A DNA stretch of 64,000 bases, from the NCBI GenBank assembly GCA_030141605.1, contig JAQGDQ010000078.1, positions 188,001 through 252,000 on the forward strand, read 5' to 3'. The translations under genes were made by a program, and so were the position numbers. This stretch comes from Tubiluchus corallicola. Taxonomy: Eukaryota > Priapulida > Priapulimorpha > Priapulimorphida > Tubiluchidae. Shown here one piece after another: positions 1-12,059 of this stretch. Positions within the stretch are counted from its first letter, which is position 1. Each line of letters opens with the position of its first letter. The notes under the pieces were generated by a model. It was not told where the DNA came from. It was given only the letters and a program-made list of their open reading frames with translations, and did not search any database.

Positions 1-1625
1 AGTTGATAACTTTCAGCATCCTTCCTTGCTTCATAAATTCGCCACTTAGCTTTTTTCAGTTAGATTGCTGCTAATGACTGTTTAGTGATCCAAGCAGGTT
101 TAAACTTGCCAGTTGTACTTGACTTATTAACATGGGTGTTGGTTTTTATACTCTCATGATATTTAGATGCAAAAACGCTCCAAGGTTCTACAGAGTTATA
201 TTCTAAGTCGGACCAGCTGATGCGAGTCAAGTGTTGGTGTGTAAGTTGATAGCTTGCTTTAAAATAGTTTAGTTTGCCTGTTTGAGTTTAAGTACATGTT
301 GTGCAGCGCACCCAAAAAAAATTATCATACCATGGTCTCTGGAAACTTTCCTAAAGGCACAAGTGTTTCAACATTATAAATTAATTCTGGATTGTCGCTG
401 AAAACAAGATTTAACCAGCTGGGAGATTGACCCTGTCTATATCGGGTGGTACATAACACATGTTGGTAGAGCAATTATTGTACACAGCATTCATAAAATT
501 GTGATTCTATTAGATGTATCACACAAATCAAAGAGAGTCATTGAGCGCCAACGTTCAACTGTCAATCTTGCAAAATTAAAATCGTCCATAATCAACAAGT
601 TGGATTTTGCATATCTTGATGTATGTTCTGATAGGTTCAATAGTAATCTGTTGTCATCTGAACTAGTAGAAGTAGGACTTCTGTATATACATCCTATTAT
701 ATATTTGCAGTTCCTTGTAGTGCTCACTTCTTCCCAAATTTGTTCAGCAAATTCGTTAAAGTCAAAGCTGTGAACCTTTGTAACAGAATAACAATCTCGA
801 ATAAACAATAATTTACTCTGCCTGTGTCCCAATGTCGCTGATCAACAAAAGGCGAATGATATCCATCTAATTTAAAATCGTCCGCACAGTATAAAGATAG
901 TGTTCTCTTAGGTTTAGCTTCAACAACCCCAATTAAGTCTGGATTATTAGTTGCAATAAATACTTTAAGCTCAGCTATTTTATTGCTTAAACAACCAGCA
1001 TTAAAAAATACATAGTTCAAGGATGAATTATTAGTAGAACAACTAGTGCTTCTTCTTGAGTTTGAGTAATAAGGTGCTGAATTAATTTTAGAGTCAGTAA
1101 CTCTATTTACATTATGTACAAGATTGTCATGTCTTATGTGTCAATTATTAACAGAAATACTACCACTTCTAGTAATCCTCCTGTTTGTACTGATTTTGTC
1201 CGCCTCTATCAACTGCAAACTAGTTCTGTCATAAATTTGCTTGACTGTTTTTGATTGGAGGTGATTTTGGCTATTACTGTGCAAATCAACTACGGCTTTA
1301 ATTTGAGTCTCATCATCTTTTGCTGTGGTTGAAAAATTGGTATCCAAACTTTCATCATCATCGTCATCTGCCACTGCACATTCCTGTGGTTACGAGGTTG
1401 GTTGTGATCCAGCAAAAGTAGTGTCTGTTTGCAGGGGTCTTCGTTCTGTCATTGTGTTTGCTGACCGATCAGATTTCAGAGACTTTATCTGGGACTATTC
1501 GACTGACTGTTACAATTTTCCGTTTCTTAATAGTTAGATTATCTTCGCCTTTTTCTCTACGTGTCTTTAACTCATTCCTCAGTTGTTTTTGCACTTCATA
1601 ATAACTTTTGATATGCAGTCTTCAG
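1..1625 (-). mobile_element. CR1-like non-LTR retrotransposon, degenerate, cut by window edge
   Basis: Read on the minus strand this is the end of an ORF1 followed by ORF2. ORF1 C-terminal sequence lies at about 1,500-1,625 (residues like ELKTRREKGEDNLTIK, typical of the CR1/L1-type ORF1 C-terminal domain) and continues to 1,141 (NRRITRSG). ORF2 begins near 1,020 with an apurinic endonuclease domain: FNAGCLSNKIAELK, then NPDLIGVVEAK, then after a frameshift near 800 GCIYRSPTS and LLIMDDFNF (usually GDFN; here a D replaces the G). From 490 to 1 it continues in several frames into the linker before the reverse transcriptase (PLGKFP; KPAWITKQSLAAI). Stops and frameshifts make it inactive. The 5' end is truncated near 1,625, and the reverse transcriptase lies outside the window to the left. 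Confidence 0.8.
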
Positions 1626-1660
1626 TAAGAAAAACAACAAAAACCATTATGCACACCTGC

Positions 1661-2197
1661 TCAATTTGGAAAACTTACTGTGTAGATATTAATTAAAACC
1701 TCCATAAAAAACAATACACTTTGAGGAAGATTTACCAGAAACACCTGTTTCGCATAGAAATCTCCCATCGAAGGGACAAGTTCTATAATGAACTGCCATT
1801 TGATGGAATAGATGGTTAAATAAGCTTGGAATTGGTCAGTATGCTGCTTTTCTTCTTGTGAAAGATCCAGGCATTCTTTGCCAACTAAAATGTGATAGTG
1901 CATTGCTAACAATTAACATCAAGCAGTACATCAATTATGTTCACTAAAGCTCTGCTGACTGCCCAGTCAGGGAGCTTGATGTTTCACACACCTCCAGAAC
2001 CTACGTGTTGCCGTTCTTTCAGGACATTAGCTGCAGTTGTGTTTTGCCGGACATGTTACACTGTTATGTAAAATATCCAGCTTTTCATTAGTTAGCGGGA
2101 GAAACAATTATTGTCACAACAGAGGTGGAGTAATAGCCAATGTGCGATTGACGTCAATTGTGACTGACATAAATCTAGAGATAATACAAGAAGTGAA
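1661..2197. other. Spacer between two retrotransposon copies
   Basis: An 83-codon minus-strand open frame (1,661-1,912) lies just upstream of the truncated ORF1, but I recognise no domain in it. The remainder of the segment shows no clear coding or structural signal. Confidence 0.3.
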
Positions 2198-2395
2198 TCA
2201 CTGATCACTGGCATACAAGTTGTCTGCAGATTCTAAATGAATGTCCCATTCATTACCTGGAAAGACCTCCCATACGGTCAACTCCACAGTTCCTTCGAGG
2301 TCTTCAAGCTTCTTGGGTGGTCTCTTAAGTGCAAAAGTCCAGTAAAAACGGCTGTACATGCACATTAAATGTGGCAGCACTGCAGACCGTTGCAT
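2198..2395 (-). CDS. Unidentified open frame, possible orphan exon
   Basis: This 65-codon minus-strand frame has a protein-like composition (YWTFALKRPPKKLEDLEG, VELTVWEVFPGNEWDIHLE) with several Trp, Pro and acidic residues, unlike the low-complexity frames around it. A plausible acceptor (CTGCAG) lies after the first few codons and a donor-like CAG|GTAATG follows VEVFP-type sequence, so the real exon could be shorter, about 2,255-2,385. It sits directly beyond the 3' end of the CR1-like copy that ends near 2,430. I do not recognise the family. It could be an exon of a gene extending left, part of another decayed element, or chance. Confidence 0.25.
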   Translation of the reverse strand: MQRSAVLPHLMCMYSRFYWTFALKRPPKKLEDLEGTVELTVWEVFPGNEWDIHLESADNLYASDQ

Positions 2396-2429
2396 AAGAA
2401 TTCTAGATTTGTGTATTCCAGCAGTTCGA

Positions 2430-5400
2430 TATACATTTCTATTTTGTTTTTAAATTGATTATGTTTCTATCATCTATTCTGGTTTGTGGCAGGCTGTTCC
2501 AGTGATTGATTACACGTTGGGAGTGTAAGTTTTTATATACATCCTGTTTTGTATGACATTTATATTTGCTTGTTGTGTCCTCTTCTTACTTGCGTCTTCA
2601 TCTGAAACATTTTTATCTATATTAATGTCCGTGCTGTTTAAAAATTTGCATATTTGAAGCAAGTCACATCAAAGTCTGCATGTTGCCATTGTCTGTAGTC
2701 GCAGTTGCTGCAATTTCTTGCAGTAAACCAGATTTTTTATTGAAATGCAGAGTTTTGTGGCCCTTCTTTGCACACCCTCAATCAATCTGGCATCTTGCAA
2801 GTAATATGGATTTGTACAAAAGTAAAATCACTGTTTTAGATCTACTGCTAAAGTTCCTTCTTACCATTTCAAGTAGTTGATTTGCCTTTTTTACTCCTGC
2901 TATATGTAATGCTGGCTTGAAATCGTCACTTATTTTAATGCCCAGGTCAGTTTATTTTCTAACTTTTACTAGTAAGTTTCCATCGATATTGTATTCCTGA
3001 CATGGGTTTCCATAACTAACACAAATTACCTTGCATTTACTTTGGTGGAACACCATTTACCAGCCTGCCAACCAACAAAAAAGTAGCCTGAGTGATTGTC
3101 TGAGTTCCATTAGGTTATCTAAAGTACCGACTTTTTCTAACATTTTGCAATCATCAGCAAATTTAGATAACATTACGAAATTTAATTTAGAATTTAGATA
3201 ATTTAGATAAATTCATATGGAACAAAATAGGTCCTAATATAGACCCTTGTGGGAACCCTGAGATAACATTTATGTCACTCAACATTTTTCCATTAATACA
3301 TGTTCTCTGTTCTGCCTTTAAGCCAATTTGCTATCCATATTAGTAAGTGATCTTTAATATCCATTACTTTTACTTCATTGATTTATCTGACATGTGACAC
3401 TTGATCAAATTCTTTCTGAAAGTTTAAGTATATAATGCCAATTGAGTTCCCCTCACCTAAAGCTGTTGTCACATTTTCCAGGATGTCCAGTAAGTTAGTT
3501 ATACATGACATCCCAGGGAAAGAATCCATGTTGTGAGTCCCTTATTAACCCATTTTCTAGTAAATGTTGCAATATGATATTCTTCATTATTGATTCCACG
3601 ATTTTACTAGCTCTTTTGATGCAAGTAATATAGGTCCATAGGTGTCTGGTAAATCCTTTTTGCCACGTTTGAAGATAAGTGTTATGTTAGCCATTCTCCA
3701 TGTTAGTGGAACTTCTCTTGTAATTAATGACATATTAAAAATTTGAGTTATATTATCCCTTATGTATAATATGACTCCACTTCCTCTTCTACTTACTCTA
3801 CCAGCTCTAAATATTTGGTATTTGTAGCTCCGATTGTTGTACCTGATTGTGTGCCCAAGTGTCAGTTAATCCTATAACATCTGACTGAATATTTTATTGT
3901 TGCTTCAAATTCACTTTTCATATTGGATATACTTCTGATATTAGTATAAAAAAGACAATCTATTTACACGTTACAATTTTTGTTTGCATTTCTGCCTCAT
4001 TGTATGTGTCTCGTGACACACTTCCATCTTTGCATTCATACTTGCCACCATCCCATTCATTATTTGCTTTCTTGTGTGATCTCGACCGTGTGTTGTGTGC
4101 GGTCCTGCGTTTTATGATTGTCATTTAATATCACTGCTTACACGCTCAGTTAACCCTTTATATGCCACTTCCATCTTTGTATTCACTTTTGCCACCGTTC
4201 ATCCCATCTTCATGAACCTTGTCATTGCCAAACCTGTATTTGGTTTTTTGTGTGATCTTGACCGTGTGTTTTTCACTCCCTTGGGTTTTATTTTCCTCGT
4301 TTACTATCACTGTTTTTTCCGTTTCTTTTGGCTCATTGTCTGTATCTTCTGACTCATTTTCATCTTTGTGTTCATATATGTCACCGTTCATCTCCTCTTT
4401 ATGAATTGTTTGATTGACTGACTATGTTTGGTTTTTTCTGGGATTTTGACGGTGTGTTTTCATAGCATACCGTGTTTTATAATCCTCATTTATTATGACT
4501 GTTTTTTGCTCTTCGCTTGAGTCCTTGATTATGTCAAATGCCTTAGAGTGGCTATTTTCTAGGTTACTGTGATTATTAAAAAAATAAGTAAGTTCCTGGC
4601 GGGCTTGATCATCATACGGGCGTTGTCACATTTATACTGCCTTCTACTGTCTTACTAGTATTGTCACCTTTTTATATTACATCGTTTGTGCTACTTTCTG
4701 CAATCAGCTTCTGTCCATCAGGCACTACTTTACCTGAAAGTATATCCTGGTCCCTGTAATGGAATTCTCAGACACTTGTTTGTCCTGCTGCTGTCCTTCT
4801 GTGGTATATGGTGCTTTTGCTGTTTTTGGTATAGTCACGGGCATCATGTTTCAGTAGTAGCTTTGTTTTCATCTGCCATTTCTTCTGTCATTGTGTTCTT
4901 GTCACCTATTTGTTTGGTTGAGTGTTATCGTTGCATTTGTCATTTTTCTCATTCGTTTTATGACTTAAGCCTGTACTTGTCTCTGCAAATTTCTTATCCT
5001 GTGCATCATTTGTCATCTCGTTCACTACTTTACTTTTAATTGACTTAGCTTCGGCTTTTTCCCTTGTAATTCTTCTGTTTCTAAAATCAATAACTGTATT
5101 CGACTTTTTGCTTTTCTTTGTTTGAAGATCTTCTTTTTTGATTACCATCTTGGTGTGATCTGGAAAATTGCAATATGTGTTTTGGCTTTTTTTGCACTGC
5201 ATTGGCTTTTAGGATTTCAGTCCTTGTTTTTGAATCTGTTGTTATGACTTTCAGTGGAGCTTGTCCCCTATTTTCCTTCAAAATCTTGAAAGTTTTCCTT
5301 CAAAATCTTTCAATTGCTTACACAACATTTACGTTAATTTTAAATTTGTCTCTGCAATATGGTATAAACTATAAAGAGTTCTGCATTACAGTCAACGTTT

Positions 5401-6030
5401 TCATTCTCCTCACGGCCAAATACTATGAGACTATTCCTCTTTTGTTGCCTGTCTAATTTCTCTCTAGTTTCCCTATTATGTCCTTTCTGTAGTTTTTTGT
5501 ACTAGCTGTGGTTCACTGCCCCCTGGCTCTATTTGGTTGATGATGTCTTGTAATTTAGGCTCGAGTATTGCTCGCAATGCAGAGTCTACTTTCTCTTCTA
5601 GGGAATTTCTAATTTCATCAGAAATATCCGCACCACAGGCTCCCATGTAATGCTTGTCCTACATTCAATTGTGACCTACTTTCCTGCAGGCCCTGCATTT
5701 TAGATTGCATTGTCTCCAATAGTGCCTCGTCAACTTTTTTCTCCAATCATGTGAGCCTATTATTGACTACTGTCTGTTCATTTTGAATAATGTGAACAGC
5801 TGTAAGTTCTTTTTCACACCCCTTATTACATCCATTGCAAACCCATTTCACTTGATGTTTTGTGCGATCACTACGCATCATGCCAGGAAAATGTATAAAC
5901 ATGGTCTGAGATTTTTTGACATGTCCTATTGTGCCCTTTATTGCAGATGTCAATCTAGTGCTAGATCATTTTCTGAACACTTAGCAGTGCTTTTGATGCA
6001 TTATTTTTCCTCATTTTAATTCTTATATAT
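2430..6030 (-). mobile_element. CR1-like non-LTR retrotransposon with ORF1 and internally deleted ORF2
   Basis: Minus strand, 5' to 3' (descending coordinates). ORF1 spans about 6,020-4,160. It starts with a PHD-like zinc finger (CNKGHNRTCQKISDHVY, then WVCNGCNKGCEKE near 5,830), followed by a coiled-coil-like stretch (VVNNRLTRLEKKVDEALLE). Next come an RRM-like domain (QQKRNSLIVFG, about 5,430) and a C-terminal domain (GQAPLKVITTDSKTRTEIL, about 5,240). ORF2 begins near 3,990 with endonuclease residues (IRSISNMKSEFEATI; VIGLTDTWAHNQVQ). It then jumps within about 50 residues to the reverse transcriptase (REVPLTWRMANITLIF), so most of the endonuclease is deleted. RT motifs follow: YLNFQKEFDQVSH (about 3,400), SKFADDCKM (about 3,160), thumb KISDDFKPALH, and C-terminal SQRVINHWNSLP (about 2,500). 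Many stops and shifts are present; the stop codon is near 2,432. Confidence 0.85.
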
Positions 6031-6075
6031 TGATAACCACAGGCTGGGAGTCTATTGATAACCACAGGCTGGGTA
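6031..6075 (+). repeat. Short tandem duplication, two copies
   Basis: The segment TGATAACCACAGGCTGGG occurs twice, separated by a few bases, just upstream of the retrotransposon ORF1 start on the opposite strand. Confidence 0.7.
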
Positions 6076-6430
6076 TATCTAATCTCAGGTCATTTTCCAG
6101 CATCGGTTGGGCAGCTTTTCTAATAGTTTATATTTTGGTTTTCCTATGGCAGCTATTATTTTTACTTCATCTTAATGCATCTTTAGTTCTAAATGATGCC
6201 ACCATCCACCAAGTTTCAGGTTCCAATTTCGACAATTTTTTCTGATTCACATTTGCTATTTTCAGGCTTTTCTCTCATTCGCCTCCCGCTGACCTATTGA
6301 CCCTCATTGACGCAAAGTGAGAAAAAACATATTTGAAACATACATGCTCATTTTTGTTTGTATATTAGCCAAATTGACCACATCAGCCGGTCCATGGATG
6401 AAGCTCTGTCATTAACGAGGAACATCAGAA

Positions 6431-7376
6431 AAGTAATTAGGACCGGATTAAGGCCTCATGAGGCCCTAAGCACCGAAAGATAATGAAACCCCTAATAAAA
6501 GTCTCCCATGTATATGTAATTCAGAATAAAAACAATACTAAACTGTAAAACTTTCGAAATACAAAAACTTGTAGTAAGATTTGTTTACAGTAAAATGCTA
6601 GGGCATCAGCTTTAGATTAGATTAGAGTAGATATTTATTGACGTTTGTCAGCTGTAATTACATTGCATAAATGCTACAACAATACTTGCCAAAACAAATA
6701 CTCCATAAAAACTCATTTCAAGTAACATCTGTTTCCAAACAAAAATTAAATATAAATTACATCAATAACAAATACGAATAACACGAAAACTAGTTGAGCT
6801 GAACCATGAGGTAGTTATTGTGCAATACTAACTGCATCTCAAGTCCCTTTGTATTCTTTTAATGCACAGTAAACAAATGCACACAATTTTTTATGATCTT
6901 TCACATTCACTAATTCGTGTATATTAGCAGCGTTATTAAGACTAAACTCAGTTTACAAATGACTCCTTCTATGACATGCAAAATATGCTCTTCATCTTGT
7001 ATTTGGCCACATGAAGAAAGTTTATTTTCCATTTACATTGCATAAAAAAGCGATATTCGTTTAAAAATACAGAGATGACTCTCAACCTTATAAAAGATCA
7101 TTCATTCAGTTTATCTACATGCCAATTGGACACCAATAAACATTCACAGAGCAGCTTATTACAAAAGATCGACATTATACATTATACATAATAAATAAAA
7201 CTTGTCCTAGCAAATATTTTCTGTTTCAATAACAGTGAAATATGTACTATATCCACACCGTCATATTGTAAACGAAATTTACTTTTGGGTAATTATTGAA
7301 TTTGCAAAACTGTGTAGGCCTCTTTTCCCGAAACCTTAGGCACGTACTTATTTTTCTTAATGGTTAATCCAAGTCT
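6431..7376 (+). mobile_element. hAT-like non-autonomous DNA transposon, copy 1 (interrupted)
   Basis: The left end reads CCGGATTAAGGCCTCATGAG at about 6,435 and continues with CCCTAAGCACCGAAA. The right end, on the reverse strand, reads GGATTAACCATTAAG and CGTGCCTAAGG at about 7,371-7,330. Both are in the style of hAT-family termini built on CCGGATTAA. The same left and right pieces recur at 34,806-34,905 and 35,405-35,565. Between about 6,600 and 7,240 lies unrelated AT-rich sequence that starts with a TTAGATTAGATTAGAG stretch, which looks like the tail of an inserted minus-strand retrotransposon. The family name is inferred from terminal sequence only; no transposase is visible. Confidence 0.5.
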
Positions 7377-8040
7377 GCACTGATGCTGTTTGATCCAAGA
7401 GAGACACAGGCCTCCCCGGGGACGATTCCAGTTGGTGAGGGAAAGGCGGGCAGCAGAAGTTCCCGACTGGGATGGATTCATCCAGGTCTGCCGCGCAAGC
7501 ATCGAGTGGAAGACAGCTTTGCTTGACGACAAACATTTCATATTTTAATTTTATGTGTAAAACTTAAGCAAACCTGCCCCTGGATTAAATTTCTCCCAGC
7601 TAGGTAGAAACATGACCTGAACCGTTTTAAATTAATTAAAACTCTGCCTGTCCCAAGGCAATTGTAACTTCCTATTTTTTAATTTAAATTTTTATGCTGT
7701 TACAAAAATTTTTCAAATACTAATATGCAACATAAAATTTATCGTTAATGTTATGTTCCCGGGGAGGGAACTATCAAAAATTTTACTATAAATGTGGAAT
7801 CTCAGACTCTTATAAAAAGGTACTTATATTGTTAATGACTGAAAAAGTGAGACCTGTTCAGATTAAAACTGTGTATACATATGACCCAGTGAGGTAGTTT
7901 CCCATGAGTTTGGCAAAATAAAAAGTGTTACTTATTATTATCTTGCTGCCAAAAACATTAGTACAAACTCATAATTAATTAAATTTTTCACATCAAACTT
8001 GAAAGGCAGAAAATGTGTGAAAAAGTTGGATAATAACATT
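7377..8040. other. Non-coding segment with a GC-rich patch
   Basis: 7,400-7,530 is noticeably richer in G and C than its surroundings and leaves an 82-codon minus-strand frame (7,293-7,541) open, but no family is recognised. 7,540-8,040 is AT-rich with nothing I can name. Confidence 0.4.
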
Positions 8041-8119
8041 GGAGCCTGTATTTGAACCAGGGACCTCCGATCTGCTTACAAGAAGATGCCCTTGATCATT
8101 AGGCCACCATAACCCCAGC
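8041..8119 (-). tRNA. tRNA-Thr(TGT)-like pseudogene or SINE head
   Basis: On the minus strand the segment has an A-box-like TGGCCTAATG, an anticodon-loop-like CTTGTAA as in tRNA-Thr(TGT), and a B-box GGTTCAAATAC followed by a closing GGCTCC that can pair weakly with the 5' GGGGTT. The anticodon stem has a mismatch and the acceptor stem relies on G-T pairs. A functional tRNA is therefore unlikely; a pseudogene or tRNA-derived SINE fits better. Confidence 0.5.
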
Positions 8120-8459
8120 GATCAAGAGAGTCTAAAGTTATGGAATGTCACATGAATAATGGATTTATTATCAGTCCGATTTATCGTCGGTGCGCACCAT
8201 TATATTTTTAAAATACTGTATTGTTTTGTTGTAAGATGTTTAAAATATATGTAAGTAAGTAGGTAAAGGTCTTTTATTTTTATAAAAAGTTTCCATTTTC
8301 TATAGCTGCTTTACAATTAAGAAGTTACTAAACTGTTAGTAAACGAACAATTTGCAAATTAATATATGAGCAACATTTTAACTTGCAATTAAGTTTTTTG
8401 CACATACCATTTTATAAAGTTACCAAACGTTTCAAAAACCATTTTGAAAACGTTTTTGA

Positions 8460-8546
8460 GATGGTGCAAAAGGTTGCATTCTTCATTGAGGGCCGTTTAC
8501 CTTGTTAGCAGAAGATCTCTGGTTCAAATCTAGACTGTCCCACTTA
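8460..8546 (+). repeat. tRNA-like fragment with a B box
   Basis: The segment contains TCTGGTTCAAATCTAGA, a good pol III B box with short flanking stem, preceded by an anticodon-arm-like TTGTTAGCAGAAGAT. The 5' half does not fold convincingly, so this is probably a decayed tRNA-derived SINE. Confidence 0.3.
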
Positions 8547-8599
8547 TTTGAAATTAAAAATTTCAAAACACTCTAGCAAAATAGACGTCTACTTTAGGC

Positions 8600-11110
8600 A
8601 ACAGAAATAAAATAATTATTACGCTGTACACTTTTTTCGGTAGTGTTGACAAGGAAAAAACTTATCCAGTTTTGTTTAAAATTTATGCGAGCTACGGCAA
8701 GCTTTCACATTTCATTTCGATAAATGTTTATATAAATTTTCAATCCAATATTAAAATTTTTTTGCCAAGTAAAAAACTCTGATTTGATTATTTGAGGAGG
8801 ATCGACCTGCTTGCCCAGGAAATCTGCAAATTTGTGATGCTGCAGGGTACTGCCATCTGGCAACAAAAAATATAAGTTACTCGTAAACAGCAAAACAGCC
8901 TCAAATATCATGTCTTCTTGAATCCAAACGAATTCATTGACCCATAAACCATGAACAAGAAGCTATTATAACGACCAGCAAACGATTCAACAACACCTTT
9001 ACCATTGTCAGGGTGTAGCCTAATATGTGAAAAACAATTTGCCATAATTATTAATGATAATTTATGCTAATAATAATTATTATAGCTTTTTTGGTATTTA
9101 TGAGTAGGTCTATAATTAGACTGAGATTACCTACTGACAAGTCCGTAGCACGCTCAAAACAATAATCGAGGTTCTTTAAGAATAGGGTGCTATTGAATGT
9201 TGGGGTATTGTCGTATTAGCTGCAACCGAAGCGACCGGTAAAAAATATAATTATAGTCCATTTCATGAAATAAAGACATCAGTAAAAATATTCATAAACA
9301 GAATAATGTGAGCTGTTTGGTAAGAAAACTGTTTATCATTGTTTTTTCCATTCTCTGTTCAATTTATGAATGTTACACCACCCTCAATTTGTCATTCATG
9401 AAACTGTAGAATCTCTATATTATGCTATTCTGTACACATTCTTAGAAATAACATCTTAATTCAAATTCAGTTATTAATTTCACATTATCAATTATACAAG
9501 TGTCATTAAATCCAACAAAAATTCTTCATTGAATAAACCCACATTTCATGAATTTTTTAAACCAAATTTGAGTGAAATAAATGAAAAGGCGGGTTCCTTT
9601 CTGCAAGTTCAATAACACTTCGACCACTCAGCATGTAAACTAGCTATCAACTCAGCGCTGTGGCAAACCACATCTTGTCGCTTTTTAGAAAATAAACTTG
9701 AAGGTTGTTTATCTACTCCATGTAAACTAAGAAGGCAGTTAACATAGAAAGAGTGTGTATTTGATTTAGGTATTCCTATCTTATATGTATGTACATATAT
9801 AAATATATAGTTATAGTAAACAAATACAACTTATGTAAATACGAATACAAACACGTACACACATGTACATATTTTTGCTAAAATTTTAGGGCATAGCAAT
9901 ATATAGACGTATGTCAGTCTCCTCAGGGAGTTTTTGTTGGTTTACTGTCGTTGGTTCAACATGCTAATGGAAGTAGAGACTGTTCAAGCAACCTCGCTAC
10001 GTAATTAATCTGTCTAATGAAATTTTCTTATTTGGTCATATGATCGTATAATTGCAATCTTCATCACATCGCGTAGGTCTACAAATCATCAGTGAGCATT
10101 TTGCCAGATGGTTTGATACCCAGTAGCTTACATAGTAGTTCATAACCAACCCACTATTATAATAAATTTTATTTATTTTTATTAGAAAAATCCACTACAC
10201 TATATTTAGGAAATAAAGAATGATTTAAAATTATGGCAAAACATTATGGCATTATGGTACAACTACGAGTATCTATGCAAACAACAGTCATAGAGAAAAA
10301 ACCATAAGAAATTAAAAATGATCATTAATGATTAATTAAAGAAGCAATATTATTTAAACTACAAAATATTCTGAGGAGCAAACATTAATTTTCTAAATCC
10401 AGTTAGAAATTTTTACAGTTAAGGCAGATTCAACTATATGCCTTTTTGTGATGTTTCTAGGTGAATATAAAATTCTTTATTGGTGTCATAATTTCCATCT
10501 ACATCAAAATTTTGGTCCAAATTTTAATTACGTCATAATTTTCAAAGCAACCAGATTCGTTTGGAGGAATTTCACTATTTTTAGTTGTCTGCCGACTTAT
10601 TAAAATGCACTGAAGGTTGCTTAACACTTGACTTTTCCTTTAATATCCAAAGTACAATGTAACCAGTTTAATTTAAAAATCAACCACGTTGTGCATTTTA
10701 CTGCCGACTACTTTGTGAATCTTTGCATATAATTTTTTATATAAGGAAAGCTCAAAAAGATTCAAGCAAATTAATTTTTTTTAATTTGCCAAATTTCTGG
10801 GCCTGAATGATAATATTAATGTATCATTAATGTAGTTTTTTTGTATGTTATTTAACTTCCATTATCCATAACTAAAAATATAGCTTCGATCTTTAGTAAT
10901 CGCAATAAGATCAGAAATAGCCAAAACGGCTATGTATAGCGTAATTATAGCATGATAAATTTTATTTTACTATCGTTTCCAACGGTTTCGTGTATGCACT
11001 ACACCTATACATTCTCAGTGATGAAGATCTGTTGCTAAGAGAAAGTCCATTGTCTTCAAAGGCCTTTGTGACGTCGGACAATACTAGAATTGTCCAGTAT
11101 GTTAGCTACG
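8600..11110. other. AT-rich intergenic sequence
   Basis: No gene is recognised. Open frames are short and unlike any known domain. Around 10,160-10,480 there are TAATAAATTTTATTTATTT-type stretches like the 3' tails of minus-strand retrotransposons, but I cannot assign a family. Confidence 0.5.
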
Positions 11111-11114
11111 GTGT

Positions 11115-12056
11115 CTTATACCCGTTTACACGATCCAACAAAATCGGACTGTCGGGTGAAGTCGGTTGCATCGTTTACACGATCAGACAATCGTCCGACA
11201 AAATCGGATGGTGTCGGACAGACTTTGTTGGATAATGTGTAAACGGGAAAATTTAACATCCGACTTGTCAATCGACTTGTCGGACGATGTCGGATGAAAG
11301 TTGGGAATTGTTCAACTTTTCATCCGACAGTCTTCCGACTTTTGGGATAGCAGCCAATAGTAACGCTTCTTGTGTTCACGTGACATTTTATAGACTTAAA
11401 TAACGCATAGGAACAGACAACGACCGGCCGTGGTCCACTACGGAAATAGAGATTCTAACAGATTCATATAGAAAAATACATTTTAATTGGACTAGACCTG
11501 TTCATTAATACTGTATTTTTATTTACCCCCTTATTAGTGAAATTGTTAGCAAAATACTTTCTTTCATATGGCTATTCTGGATATGAGGAGAACAATTAAC
11601 TATAATAGTTCAACAAAAGTCTCGGGAGCCATTCTAGGAAAATTTCTATAATTCTATTGATCGTACACATTCAAACCTTAGAGAAGACAATGATATGCTC
11701 TTAGAGCGTTTCTTTTTTATAGCCACTCTCGCACCCACACTTGTCTTTCTATACGTTTCATTTTTTTCCGTGTAACACACACTATTGCTAGAAGAACTGC
11801 TTTTGAAGTCTAGTTTTCTGAGCTGTCTTCATTATACTATTTATCCGTGATACAATTATGAAAATAATCACACACGTGAAAGAAGCGCAGAAATGTTTAA
11901 GTTCCCGCGCAAATGCAAGCTGTGGGACGGGTTTTGCCGACTTTGTAAACCTAACATTGGACATTGTCCGACAAAAGCCCGACTGCATCCAACAACGTCC
12001 GATTTTGTCGGCCAACAAAATCGGATAAAAGTCGGATCGTCTAAACAGGGCATAAG
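11115..12056. mobile_element. Non-autonomous DNA transposon with TIRs and subterminal palindromes
   Basis: The left end reads CTTATACCCGTTTACACGAT (11,115) and the reverse complement of the right end reads CTTATGCCCTGTTTAGACGA (12,056). They match with one gap and a few substitutions, and both run on into an AACAAAATCGGA-type block. Inside each end there are repeated TCCGA...TCGGA palindromes: TCCGACAAAATCGGA at 11,194-11,208, TCCGATTTTGTCGG at 11,998-12,011, CCAACAAAATCGGA at 12,012-12,025, and further GTCGGA/TCCGAC half-sites at 11,215-11,340. The roughly 0.5-kb centre has no such repeats and no transposase frame. No clear target-site duplication is seen. Superfamily not assigned. Confidence 0.7.
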
Positions 12057-12059
12057 AAA

